A stretch of 33,741 nucleotides of DNA from Thermohalobaculum sp050330995. Lineage in GTDB: Bacteria; Pseudomonadota; Alphaproteobacteria; Rhodobacterales; Rhodobacteraceae. Numbering within the stretch: position 1 is the stretch's first letter; each line of letters starts with the position of its first letter. Shown piece after piece: positions 1-9,556 of the stretch. Below the pieces are notes generated by a model that did not search any database, had not been told where the DNA came from, and worked only from the letters and a program-made list of their open reading frames with translations. The position numbers and the translations under genes are program-made. The stretch covers positions 1-33,741 of the forward strand of contig JBHJHI010000042.1 of assembly GCA_050330995.1 (NCBI GenBank), in the 5' to 3' direction.

Positions 1-116
1 CGGGCGCGATCTTCGGCAGCCCCGGCGCCGGCGCGGCGGCGGGCGCGGCGGCGGGCGCGGCCACTGGCGGGCTCACCGACCGCGACGCCCTCGACCTCGG
101 CGACAGCCCGCTCTGA
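1..116 (+). CDS. C-terminal end of a Gly/Ala-rich protein (partial)
   Basis: The reading frame is open from the window edge to a TGA at 114-116. The visible tail is about 37 residues. It starts with a Gly/Ala-rich stretch built from GAAA-like steps, as in glycine-zipper segments of small envelope proteins, and ends in a short polar tail rich in Asp. The next lipoprotein gene starts 13 bases downstream on the same strand, so the two are probably cotranscribed. The N-terminus lies outside the window. The repetitive composition makes family assignment unsafe; a glycine-zipper outer-membrane or periplasmic protein is the most natural guess. Confidence 0.5.
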   Translation, partial: GAIFGSPGAGAAAGAAAGAATGGLTDRDALDLGDSPL

Positions 117-129
117 GAGGACCGACACC

Positions 130-369
130 ATGACGAACGCGATCAGGACGGCCGCGGCCCTCGCTCTCGGCGGGCTGATGCTCGCAGGCTGCGCCCAGGA
201 CCGCTACGACCGCGGCTACGGCCGCGACGACGGCTTCTCGCTCGGCGGCGGGGGCGGCGTGGTCGAGGGCGCCACCCGGCCGACGCGCGAGAACCCGGGC
301 GGCGACGTCTACGTCACCGACGACGGCGAAGTGTACGAGTGCAACCAGGGGCTCGTGTTCGATTGCTGA
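130..369 (+). CDS. Small putative lipoprotein, 79 aa
   Basis: The N-terminus has one Arg, a hydrophobic stretch and a lipobox LAGC with Cys21 as the lipidation site, so the product should be exported and lipidated. An AGAGGACCGACACC ribosome-binding stretch lies just before the ATG. The mature part is only about 59 residues, rich in Gly, Asp, Arg and Tyr. It ends in an acidic segment with two Cys (C-N-Q-G near the end and a C-terminal Cys) that might form a disulfide. I do not recognise a named family. It sits between a Gly-zipper-like tail and a second lipoprotein whose possible starts lie inside this gene, which suggests one envelope-related operon. Confidence 0.72.
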   Translation: MTNAIRTAAALALGGLMLAGCAQDRYDRGYGRDDGFSLGGGGGVVEGATRPTRENPGGDVYVTDDGEVYECNQGLVFDC

Positions 370-713
370 GCCCGGACGGCCGGCGCGAGCGCCGGGCGGT
401 CCGTCTCGTCGCCGCGCTCGCGCTGCTCGCCGGCTGCGCCACGGAGACGCCCGAGCGCACGGGGGACACCGTCCCCTCGGTCACGGACGTGCCGGCCGGA
501 GACGCCGGGCGCGGCATCGTCGGCACGCCGCGCGACCCCGACGTCGTGCGCGGCGAGGACGGCGGGGTCATCGTGCTCGACGGTCCCCCGCCGGTGCGGA
601 ACCCGATCGTCGGCGACGATGCCGGCACGGGGCGCGGTCCCGCGCGCGACCCCGGCCGGCCGCTCGATCTCGACGACGACCGCGACATCGAGGACGACGA
701 CGACCTGTTCTGA
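339..713 (+). CDS. Second small putative lipoprotein, acidic C-terminus
   Basis: The protein has an Arg-rich n-region, a hydrophobic core (LVAALALLAGC) and a lipobox Cys at residue 33, counted from the GTG at 339. An in-frame TTG at 363 would give a shorter n-region with the Cys at residue 25. Either start overlaps the preceding lipoprotein gene, which fits translational coupling. The mature part is Pro/Gly/Asp-rich with low complexity and ends in a strongly acidic tail (DIEDDDDLF), so it is probably largely disordered. No family is recognised. The start codon is uncertain, because neither candidate has a clear ribosome-binding site. Confidence 0.55.
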   Translation: MQPGARVRLLSPDGRRERRAVRLVAALALLAGCATETPERTGDTVPSVTDVPAGDAGRGIVGTPRDPDVVRGEDGGVIVLDGPPPVRNPIVGDDAGTGRGPARDPGRPLDLDDDRDIEDDDDLF

Positions 714-724
714 GCTCCCGGGGC

Positions 725-1594
725 TCAGCCGGGCCGCAGGGCGCGCGCCGCGTGGCGGTAGGGGTGCGCGGGGTAGACGCCGAGCACGCGGGTCTCGTGG
801 GTGAAGAAGCGCAGCTCGTCGAGCGCGCGCGCGACCGGCGCCTGCTCGGGATGGCCCTCGATCTCGGCGTAGAAGCGCGTCGCGGTGAACGAGCCGCCGA
901 CCATGTAGCTCTCGAGCTTGGTCATGTTGACGCCATTGGTGGCGAAGCCGCCCATCGCCTTGTAGAGCGCCGCGGGCACGTTCCTCACCTCGAACACGAA
1001 GCTGGTGACGGCGGCGTCCGACATCGGGTCGGCCTCGATGCGCTGGCGGCTCATCACCAGAAAGCGCGTGGTATTGTGCTCGGCGTCCTCGATGTCGGGG
1101 GCCAGCACCGTGAGCCCGTAGATCTCGCCGGCCAGCCGCGAGGCGATCGCCCCGCGCGTCGCCACGCCGCTCTCGGCGAGGGCCTTGGCCGAGCCGGCGG
1201 TGTCCGCCCCCGTCACCGGGCGGATGCCGCGCCCCTTCAGGAAGCCGCGGCACTGCCCGAGCGCGACGGCGTGGCTCTGCGCCTCCTCGATCGCGTCGAG
1301 GCTCGCGCCCGGCAGGCCGAGCAGCTGCAGCCTGATCGGCACGAAGTGCTCGGCGACGATGTAGAGCCCCGCCCCCGGCAGCAGGTGGTGGATGTCGGCG
1401 ACGCGGCCGTGGATCGAGTTCTCGATCGGCAGCATGGCGAGGCGCGCCTCGCCGTCCTTCACCGCCGCGATCGCGTCCTCGAACGAGGCGCAGGCCATCG
1501 GCTCCATGCGCGCGAACACCTCCGCGCAGGCCTGGTGCGAGAAGGCGCCGATCTCGCCCTGGAAGGCGATCCGTCCGGTGGTGTCGCTCAGCAT
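725..1594 (-). CDS. pheA: Prephenate dehydratase
   Basis: Monofunctional prephenate dehydratase (289 aa), which converts prephenate to phenylpyruvate in phenylalanine synthesis in the cytoplasm. The N-terminal half carries the PDT fold: FQGEIGAFSHQA near residues 11-22, the PIENSIHGRV motif at 56-65, and the HNTTRF segment at 173-178 that contains the catalytic Thr-Arg-Phe triad. A C-terminal ACT domain (about 196-275) should bind phenylalanine for feedback inhibition; its motif reads KLESYMVGGSF, a variant of the LESRP-type signature. Length is normal for the monofunctional enzyme. It is divergent from the membrane-anchored cytochrome c gene, an arrangement I recall as common in alphaproteobacteria. 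Function is well supported. Confidence 0.95.
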   Translation of the reverse strand: MLSDTTGRIAFQGEIGAFSHQACAEVFARMEPMACASFEDAIAAVKDGEARLAMLPIENSIHGRVADIHHLLPGAGLYIVAEHFVPIRLQLLGLPGASLDAIEEAQSHAVALGQCRGFLKGRGIRPVTGADTAGSAKALAESGVATRGAIASRLAGEIYGLTVLAPDIEDAEHNTTRFLVMSRQRIEADPMSDAAVTSFVFEVRNVPAALYKAMGGFATNGVNMTKLESYMVGGSFTATRFYAEIEGHPEQAPVARALDELRFFTHETRVLGVYPAHPYRHAARALRPG

Positions 1595-1669
1595 GGCGGA
1601 AGCTCTGGCGGCGGGTGGGGTCGCGACGTCGCAGCCGCCGCGCCGGCGAATGGTCGCGGCTTATACGGC

Positions 1670-1698
1670 TTGGCAATACGCGACGGAAGACGCTATGT
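1670..1698 (+). promoter_or_regulatory. Putative sigma-70 promoter for the cytochrome c gene
   Basis: A -35-like TTGGCA at 1670-1675 and a -10-like CTATGT at 1693-1698 are separated by exactly 17 bases, in the only AT-leaning patch of the 171-base divergent intergenic region. The start codon follows at 1766 after a GGAAGGAAGGG ribosome-binding stretch. On the minus strand the same patch holds a TATAAG that could serve pheA, but without a good -35. Prediction by eye only. Confidence 0.5.
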
Positions 1699-1765
1699 GC
1701 CGCCCGATCGGCCAGACGGCGCCGGGTGCCGCGCGACCGCGGCGCCCGCGGGGAAGGAAGGGTCT

Positions 1766-3160
1766 ATGAACGTCGGCAAACTCAACATGGTGGCGGGCTC
1801 GTTCCTGGGCGCGCTCCTGCTGTTCCTGATGCTCGGCTTCTTCTCGAAGCAGGCACTGCAGGGTGGCGGCGGCCACGGTCACGAGACGCTCGCCTTCGCG
1901 CTCGAGATCGAGGACGAGGCGGCGGGCGAGGAGGCGGAGGAGGAGATCGACCTGGTCCAGCTCGCCTCCGCCGCCGATTCCGAGAACGGCTCGACGATCT
2001 GGCGCCAGTGCACGGCCTGCCACAAGATCGAGCAGGAGCAGAACGCCGTCGGGCCCCATCTCGTCGGCGTCGTCGGCCGCGAGATCGCGTCGATCGGCGG
2101 CTACGCCTACTCCGACGCGCTCGGCGGCAAGGAAGGCCCCTGGGACCTGGTCGCGCTGAACGGCTTCCTGCTGAACCCGCAGGAGTGGGCGCCGGGCACC
2201 AAGATGGGCTACTCCGGCATCCAGGACCCGCAGGACCGCGTCGACGTCATCGCCTACCTGAACGAGGCGGGCGGCTCGAACATCGACCTGACCGCGGGCA
2301 TGGAGGACGAGCCGGCCGCGCAGGAGCCGGTCGAGAACGTCGACGGCCCCGAAGCCTCCGTCGAGGACGAGAACGCCGTCGCCGCCGGCGAGGGCGCCTC
2401 GCCCGGCGACGGGAACGAGCTGGCCGAGGGCGCCGGCGCCGACGAGCCCGAGCCGGCCGGCGCGGTCACGCCCGCCATGCCGACCGAGGGCCAGAAGGCG
2501 CCGCCCGACGCGCTCGACAGCGACGTCGCGGGCGACGCGATCGACCAGACCGACGTCGAGCAGGCCGCGCGCGAGACCGAGGCCGAGGACGCGATGGAGG
2601 CCGGTCAGCAGACCACCGACCGCATGGGCTCGGCCTCCGAGAGCAACGACGCGGCCGAGGCCTACGAGGGCTCCGGCGAGGCGACCGACGAGGGCGAGGG
2701 CGAGGTCGGCAAGGGCGAGAAGCCCGCGGGCGACCAGGCGAGCACCGAGGACGACGGCATGGACATGGCCGCCGCGCCGTCGGGCGAGGACGCCGCGGTC
2801 GAGACCGGCGGCTCCGCCTCGGGCCTCTACGCCAGCGTCTCGGCCGAGGACGGGCGCAAGGTCTTCAACCAGTGCCGCGCCTGCCACGTCGCTGATCAGG
2901 AGCAGAACCGCGTCGGCCCGCACCTGAAGGGCGTGGTCGGCCGCGAGGGCGCCGCGGTGGAGGGCTACAGCTACTCCTCGGCGATGGAGGCCTACGGCGG
3001 CGAATGGACCCCCGAGCGGCTGTCGGCCTACCTGGAGAACCCGCGCGGCGTGGTCGAGGGCACCAAGATGGCCTACCGCGGCCTCAACAAGGCCGAAGAC
3101 CGCGCTGCGGTCATCAAGTGGCTGAACGAGCAGGCCGACAACCCGATCGCGCTCGAATAG
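1766..3160 (+). CDS. Membrane-anchored double cytochrome c (CycM-like, two haem domains)
   Basis: The 464-residue protein has an uncleaved-looking N-terminal membrane anchor (about residues 8-27), a short acidic segment, and two homologous class I cytochrome c domains. Domain 1 has the haem site CTACH (Cys82, Cys85, His86) and an axial Met in GTKM (Met147). Domain 2 has CRACH (Cys370, Cys373, His374) and GTKM (Met435). Both share QEQN-VGPHL and VVGRE motifs, so one arose by duplication. Between them lies a linker of about 175 residues (175-350), very rich in Glu, Asp, Ala and Gly and probably disordered. CycM-type proteins normally have one such domain and carry electrons from the bc1 complex to an aa3-type oxidase in the periplasm; that role is inferred here. 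The ATG at 1766 was chosen because it follows a strong ribosome-binding site and begins the anchor. Confidence 0.9.
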   Translation: MNVGKLNMVAGSFLGALLLFLMLGFFSKQALQGGGGHGHETLAFALEIEDEAAGEEAEEEIDLVQLASAADSENGSTIWRQCTACHKIEQEQNAVGPHLVGVVGREIASIGGYAYSDALGGKEGPWDLVALNGFLLNPQEWAPGTKMGYSGIQDPQDRVDVIAYLNEAGGSNIDLTAGMEDEPAAQEPVENVDGPEASVEDENAVAAGEGASPGDGNELAEGAGADEPEPAGAVTPAMPTEGQKAPPDALDSDVAGDAIDQTDVEQAARETEAEDAMEAGQQTTDRMGSASESNDAAEAYEGSGEATDEGEGEVGKGEKPAGDQASTEDDGMDMAAAPSGEDAAVETGGSASGLYASVSAEDGRKVFNQCRACHVADQEQNRVGPHLKGVVGREGAAVEGYSYSSAMEAYGGEWTPERLSAYLENPRGVVEGTKMAYRGLNKAEDRAAVIKWLNEQADNPIALE

Positions 3161-3185
3161 CGCGTCCCCTTGCCAGAGCTCTCTC

Positions 3186-3215
3186 GCGGCGCGTCCGGTC
3201 CTCCGGGCGCGCCGC
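3186..3215 (+). terminator. GC-rich hairpin after the cytochrome c gene
   Basis: GCGGCGCG (3186-3193) and CGCGCCGC (3208-3215) form a perfect 8-bp stem with a 14-base loop, 25 bases after the cytochrome stop codon. No T-run follows, so this is a possible but unproven terminator. The rest of the 260-base gap up to 3421 holds nothing else I can name except the ribosome-binding site GGGGAGG of the next gene. Confidence 0.35.
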
Positions 3216-3420
3216 TCGCGTTCGGGCATGCCCGGCGGCCGCACGCCCTCGTCGCGCCGGGCGCGTCGCCCGCCGCCGCGCGAACGAACGCCGACGCCGC
3301 GACGGATGCCCGGCCGGGAGGCGTTGTCCGAGCGCGACGGGCGTGCTTTGCTCGGGGCGTCATCGCGTTAGTTCGCCTTAGCGACACGATCGACGCCCAA
3401 GCCGCGACGGGGAGGATGCC

Positions 3421-5304
3421 ATGATCACGCGCCGCACGCTCACGCGTCTGGCTCTCGGAGCAGCCGGCGCCGCGATGCTCCCGCGCGGCCGGGCTGGCCT
3501 CGCCCGGGCCTCCGAGACCGGCGGCCTGGCGATGACCGGGGGGCTGCACGGGCTCTCGGCCTTCGGCGAGCTGAAGTACCCCGCCGGCTTCGCCCATTTC
3601 GACTACGTGAACCCGGACGCGCCGCGCGGGGGCGAGCTGTCCACCGGCTTCGGCGGCGTCACCTTCGACAGCCTCAACCCCTTCGTGCTGAAGGGCACGC
3701 CGGGGCTGCTGATCCCCAACGTCGTGTTCGACAGCCTGATGGCGGCGGCCGACGACGAGCCCTCGGCCTACTACGGCCTGCTCGCCGAGAGCGCCTCTCT
3801 CGCCGAGGACCGCTCGACGGTGGTGTTCGACCTCCACCCCGAGGCCCGCTTCGCCGACGGCTCGCCGGTGACGCCGGACGACGTGGTCTGGAGCTTCGAG
3901 ACGCTGATGACCGAGGGTCATCCGAGCTACGGCCAGTTGCTCGCGGGCGTCGACCGCGTCGAGGCGGTCGGCGAGCGGGCGGTGCGCTTCACGTTCAAGT
4001 CGGGCTTCGCGCTGCGCGACATGCCGATGCTCGTGGCGGGCGTCTCGATCCTGCCGAAGAGCTGGTGGCAGGGCCGCGACTTCGCCGAGGCGACCCTCGA
4101 CCGGCCGATGGGTTCGGGGCCCTACGAGATCGCCGAGGTCGATCCGGGCCGGCGCCTGTCGTTCCGTCGCCGCGACGACTACTGGGGCTGGGACCGTCCG
4201 GTCAACGTTGGGCGCTGGAACTTCGACACCATCCGACTCGAGTATTTCCGCGACCGCTCCGCCGCCTTCGAGGGCTTCAAGGCCGGCAGCTTCACCTTCC
4301 AGGAAGAATACTGGTCGAAGCTGTGGGCGACCGGCTACAATTTCCCCGCGATCAATCGCGGCGACGTGGTCCGCGACACCATTCCCAACAACGTCCCTTC
4401 CGGCACCCAGGGCTTCTTCTTCAACCTGCGGCGCGGCCAGTTCGTCGAGCGCGAGGTACGGATCGCGATCGGGGAGGCCTTCGACTTCGAGTGGTCGAAC
4501 CGCACGCTGTTCTTCGAGCTCTACGAGCGCACCGCCAGCTTCTTCGAGGGCGGCGGCGAGCTGGAAGCCTCCGGTCTGCCCTCCGAAGCCGAGCTGGCAC
4601 TGCTCGAGCCTTTCGAGGACGCGCTGCCCGAGGGCACGCTGACCGAGCCGGCCTACGTGCCCCCGGTCACCGACGGCTCGGGGCGCCCGCGCAAGCTTCT
4701 GCGACAGGCCGCGCGCCGGCTCTCGGCGGCGGGCTGGGAGGTGGTCGACGGCGTGCGCCAGAAGGACGGCGTGCGCCTGGAGTTCGAGTTCCTGCTGGTC
4801 TCGGGCTCGGGCTTCGCCCGCATCATCACCCCCTACGTCCAGAACCTGCGCCAGATCGGCATCGTCGCGCGGCTGCGCGAGGTCGACCCGGCGCAGTACA
4901 AGCGGCGCATGGACGAGTACGATTTCGACGTGACCACCGACCGCAAGGCGATGCAGCTGACCCCCGGCGTGGAACTCCGCCAGTACTTCCATTCGGATTC
5001 GGCCGACCGCCCCGGCTCGGAGAACCTCGCCGGCATCGCGAACCCGGCGGTCGACGCGATGGTCGAGCGCGTCGAGCAGGCCGAGAGCCGCGAGGAGCTG
5101 GTGACGGCCGTCAACGCGCTCGACCGCGTGCTGCGCGCGATCCACCCCTGGGTGCCGCAGTGGAACAAGGCGACCCACCACCTCGCCTACTGGGACTTCT
5201 ACGCCCGCCCCGAGATCAAGCCCGAGTACGCGCGCGGCGTGATCGACACCTGGTGGGTGGACGAGACCGCCTACGCCGCGCTCTCGCCGAAGCTCGGCAA
5301 CTGA
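3421..5304 (+). CDS. yejA: Peptide ABC transporter substrate-binding protein YejA
   Basis: A 627-residue family 5 extracellular solute-binding protein. The N-terminus (ITRRTLTRLALGAAGAAM) is a twin-arginine-like signal peptide, so the protein should reach the periplasm. Motifs of the family are clear: the LKY-GFAHFDYVNPDAP opening typical of YejA, the FADGSPVTPDDVVWSFE segment, and MGSGPYEI. It heads a four-gene operon with two permeases and a fused ATPase and should capture oligopeptides. In E. coli the Yej system imports the peptide antibiotic microcin C, and in some alphaproteobacteria it has been linked to antimicrobial peptide tolerance. GGGGAGGATGCC before the ATG supports this start. 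The true substrate is not readable from sequence. Confidence 0.92.
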   Translation: MITRRTLTRLALGAAGAAMLPRGRAGLARASETGGLAMTGGLHGLSAFGELKYPAGFAHFDYVNPDAPRGGELSTGFGGVTFDSLNPFVLKGTPGLLIPNVVFDSLMAAADDEPSAYYGLLAESASLAEDRSTVVFDLHPEARFADGSPVTPDDVVWSFETLMTEGHPSYGQLLAGVDRVEAVGERAVRFTFKSGFALRDMPMLVAGVSILPKSWWQGRDFAEATLDRPMGSGPYEIAEVDPGRRLSFRRRDDYWGWDRPVNVGRWNFDTIRLEYFRDRSAAFEGFKAGSFTFQEEYWSKLWATGYNFPAINRGDVVRDTIPNNVPSGTQGFFFNLRRGQFVEREVRIAIGEAFDFEWSNRTLFFELYERTASFFEGGGELEASGLPSEAELALLEPFEDALPEGTLTEPAYVPPVTDGSGRPRKLLRQAARRLSAAGWEVVDGVRQKDGVRLEFEFLLVSGSGFARIITPYVQNLRQIGIVARLREVDPAQYKRRMDEYDFDVTTDRKAMQLTPGVELRQYFHSDSADRPGSENLAGIANPAVDAMVERVEQAESREELVTAVNALDRVLRAIHPWVPQWNKATHHLAYWDFYARPEIKPEYARGVIDTWWVDETAYAALSPKLGN

Positions 5305-5314
5305 GGCCACCGCC

Positions 5315-6472
5315 ATGGGCGCCTACATCCTGCGCCGGCTGCTGCTGATCGTCCCCACCCTGCTCGGGATCATGGCGCTCAACTTCGCCATCATCCAGTT
5401 CGCGCCGGGCGGGCCGATCGAGCAGATCATGGCCGAGCTCGACGAGCAGGGCTCGGCCACCGACCGCTTCGCCGGCGGCGGCGACGCGGGCGGCGGGCAG
5501 CAGGGCGTCGGCGCCGAGGGCGGCTACCGCGGCCGCCAGGGCCTCGATCCGGACTACGTCGACCGCCTCGAAGTACAGTTCAACTTCGCGCGCATCGTCT
5601 GCGCCGAGGGCTACGACGGCGAGCCGACGCTCGCGGTCGAAGCCTGCGAGAAGGAGCCGATCCCGGCCTGGCAGCAGTTCCTCTACATGATCTGGGACTA
5701 CGCCACCTTCGACTTCGGCGAGAGCTTCTTCCGCTCGGCCACGGTGATCGACCTGATCCTCGACAAGATGCCGGTGTCGATCACGCTCGGGCTCTGGACC
5801 ACGCTGCTCGCCTACCTGATCTCGATCCCGCTCGGCATCATGAAGGCGGTGCGCGACGGCTCGCGCTTCGACGCGGCGACCAGCGGCATCGTGATCGCGG
5901 CCTACGCGATCCCGAACTTCCTGTTCGCGATCATGCTTTTGGTGCTGTTCGCCGGCGGCAGCTTCTTCCAGCTGTTCCCGCTGCGCGGCCTCACCTCGGA
6001 CAACTTCGACCAGTTGCCGCTCGGGGCGCAGATCGTGGACTACCTCTGGCACATCGTGCTGCCGGTCACCGCGATGGCGATCGGCGGCTTCGCGACGCTC
6101 ACCCTGCTCACGCGCAACTCGTTCCTCGACGAGATCCGCAAGCAGTACGTGATGACGGCGCGCGCGAAGGGGCTCACCGAGGCGCGGGTGCTCTACGGCC
6201 ACGTCTTCCGCAACGCCATGCTGATCGTGATCGCGGGCTTCCCCGCGGCCTTCCTCACCGTGTTCATGACCGGCTCGATCTTCGTCGAGACGGTGTTCTC
6301 GCTCGACGGGCTCGGGCTCCTGGGCTTCGAGTCGGTCGTCAGCCGCGACTACCCGGTCGTGCTCGGCACGCTCTACCTGTTCGGCCTGATCGGGCTCGTG
6401 GTGAAGCTGCTCTCGGACCTGACCTACGTGTTGATCGACCCGCGCATCGACTTCGAGCGCCGGGAGGGCTGA
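5315..6472 (+). CDS. yejB: Peptide ABC transporter permease YejB
   Basis: A 385-residue inner-membrane permease of the DppB/OppB family. It opens with the usual YILRRLLLIVPTLLGI first helix. A large, polar, Gly-rich periplasmic insertion follows (about residues 45-75, with FAGGGDAGGG and YRGRQGLDP), which is characteristic of YejB. The BPD_transp_1 domain in the second half carries the EAA-like loop TARAKGLTEARVLYGHVFRNA. It starts 10 bases after yejA with GAGG at the right distance, and its TGA is one base before the yejE start, so translation is coupled. It should pair with YejE to form the channel. Confidence 0.93.
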   Translation: MGAYILRRLLLIVPTLLGIMALNFAIIQFAPGGPIEQIMAELDEQGSATDRFAGGGDAGGGQQGVGAEGGYRGRQGLDPDYVDRLEVQFNFARIVCAEGYDGEPTLAVEACEKEPIPAWQQFLYMIWDYATFDFGESFFRSATVIDLILDKMPVSITLGLWTTLLAYLISIPLGIMKAVRDGSRFDAATSGIVIAAYAIPNFLFAIMLLVLFAGGSFFQLFPLRGLTSDNFDQLPLGAQIVDYLWHIVLPVTAMAIGGFATLTLLTRNSFLDEIRKQYVMTARAKGLTEARVLYGHVFRNAMLIVIAGFPAAFLTVFMTGSIFVETVFSLDGLGLLGFESVVSRDYPVVLGTLYLFGLIGLVVKLLSDLTYVLIDPRIDFERREG

Positions 6473-6473
6473 G

Positions 6474-7712
6474 ATGAACCGACCCGAACGCGCGCCGCTC
6501 GACCACCGCCCGGCCGAGCGCACCCTGACGCCGCCGGCCGAGCACGAGATGCCCGAGGGCGAGGAAGCCCGCGCCGCGCGCCTCCTGGCCGACATCGCGC
6601 CCCCCGAAGGACCGCTCTGGCGCCGGCTGCGCCCCGAGATCCGGCTCTCGCCGCTCAACCGGCGGCGCATCGCCAACTTCCGCGCCAACCCGCGCGCGCT
6701 CTGGTCGCTCCGGATCTTCTCGGTGCTGTTCGTGCTCAGCCTGTTCGCCGAGCTGATCGCCAACGACAAGCCGCTCCTGATCCGCTTCCAGGGCGAGTGG
6801 CTGACGCCGATCACCGAGGTCTATCCCGAGAGCAGGTTCGGCGGCGACTTCGCCACCGAGGCCCAGTACTCCGACCCCTACGTGCAGTGCCTGATCCGGA
6901 CGGGCGGCGACGGCGAGGCCTGCTTCGCCGACGAGAGCGCGACGTCCGACGAGGGCGGCTGGGCGATCTGGCCGCCGATTCCCTACAGCTACGACACCGT
7001 GGACTACGGCGTGACGCGCGCGCCGGAGGGTCCCTCGGTCGCCCACCCGCTCGGCACCGACGACAGCGCGCGCGATGTCGCCGCCCGCGTGATCTACGGC
7101 TTTCGCCTCTCCGTGCTGTTCGGCTTCGGCGTGACCGTCGCCGCCTCGCTGATCGGCATCGTCGCCGGCGCGGCGCAGGGCTTCTTCGGCGGCTGGGTCG
7201 ACCTCGCCTTCCAGCGCGTCGAGGAGGTGTGGTCCTCGATGAACCTGATCTACGTGCTCCTGATCCTCTCGGCCGTGCTGGCCCCCAACGTCTGGGTGAT
7301 GTTCGCGATCTTCGTCGCGTTCTCGTGGACCAACCTGATCGCGGTGGTGCGCGCCGAGTTCCTGCGCGCGCGCAACTTCGAATACGTCACCGCCGCGCGC
7401 GCGCTCGGCGTCGGCGACTGGACCATCATGTTCCGCCACGTCCTGCCGAACGCGATGGTGGCGACCATCACCATGCTGCCGTTCCTGCTGACGTCGTCGA
7501 TCAGCCTGCTCGCCGGGCTCGACTTCCTCGGCTTCGGCCTGAGCGAGGGCTATCCCTCGCTCGGGGAGCTCGCGCTGCAGGGCAAGCAGTACCTCGGCGA
7601 TCCGCACCTCGCGATCACCGCCTTCTTCACCTTCGCCATCATGCTCTCGCTGATGGTGTTCGTGTTCGAGGGCGTGCGCGACGCCTTCGACCCGCGCAAG
7701 ACGTTCCGGTAA
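6474..7712 (+). CDS. yejE: Peptide ABC transporter permease YejE
   Basis: A 412-residue permease of the DppC/OppC type. The conserved part begins with RLSPLNRRRIANFRANPRA at about residue 59, followed by the first helix, the IANDKPLL motif and the IPYSYDTVDY segment typical of YejE. The EAA loop reads TAARALGVGDWTIMFRHVLPNA. About 58 extra residues precede the conserved start; they are rich in Arg, Glu and Pro and are absent from the E. coli form as I recall it. The ATG at 6474 is well supported by GGAGGG and by its position one base after yejB, so the extension is probably real. It would be cytoplasmic. Partner of YejB. Confidence 0.92.
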   Translation: MNRPERAPLDHRPAERTLTPPAEHEMPEGEEARAARLLADIAPPEGPLWRRLRPEIRLSPLNRRRIANFRANPRALWSLRIFSVLFVLSLFAELIANDKPLLIRFQGEWLTPITEVYPESRFGGDFATEAQYSDPYVQCLIRTGGDGEACFADESATSDEGGWAIWPPIPYSYDTVDYGVTRAPEGPSVAHPLGTDDSARDVAARVIYGFRLSVLFGFGVTVAASLIGIVAGAAQGFFGGWVDLAFQRVEEVWSSMNLIYVLLILSAVLAPNVWVMFAIFVAFSWTNLIAVVRAEFLRARNFEYVTAARALGVGDWTIMFRHVLPNAMVATITMLPFLLTSSISLLAGLDFLGFGLSEGYPSLGELALQGKQYLGDPHLAITAFFTFAIMLSLMVFVFEGVRDAFDPRKTFR

Positions 7713-7722
7713 CGGGTCGGCG

Positions 7723-9330
<1,608 letters not shown>

Positions 9331-9556
9331 GGCCGACGCCGGCGAAAAGCGAGCCCGACGCCACGGCCGGAGCCCCCGACGGCGGGGCGTTCCGGAGCGG
9401 CGAACAAACCGCTTGCGAACGACCGGTCGAGCGGTAACGGTTCGCTGACACCTGTGGCGTGTAGGCTGCCGTCGCTCGGCGGCGCTTCGTCTCGCCCGGT
9501 CCCGGGGATCGGCTCCGGTCGCCCTCGACGATCCGTACCGCCGATGGAGGACCGCG

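Noticed and set aside
752..1765. A 338-codon upstream extension of the cytochrome c frame
   Set aside because: It runs antisense through pheA and has no motifs. The ATG at 1766 has a strong ribosome-binding site and begins the membrane anchor.
9400..9556. A sigma-70 promoter for the BCCT gene around TTGCGA (9412)
   Set aside because: The -10 partner at the proper spacing (TAACGG-like) is too weak to call, and no operator or hairpin supports it.
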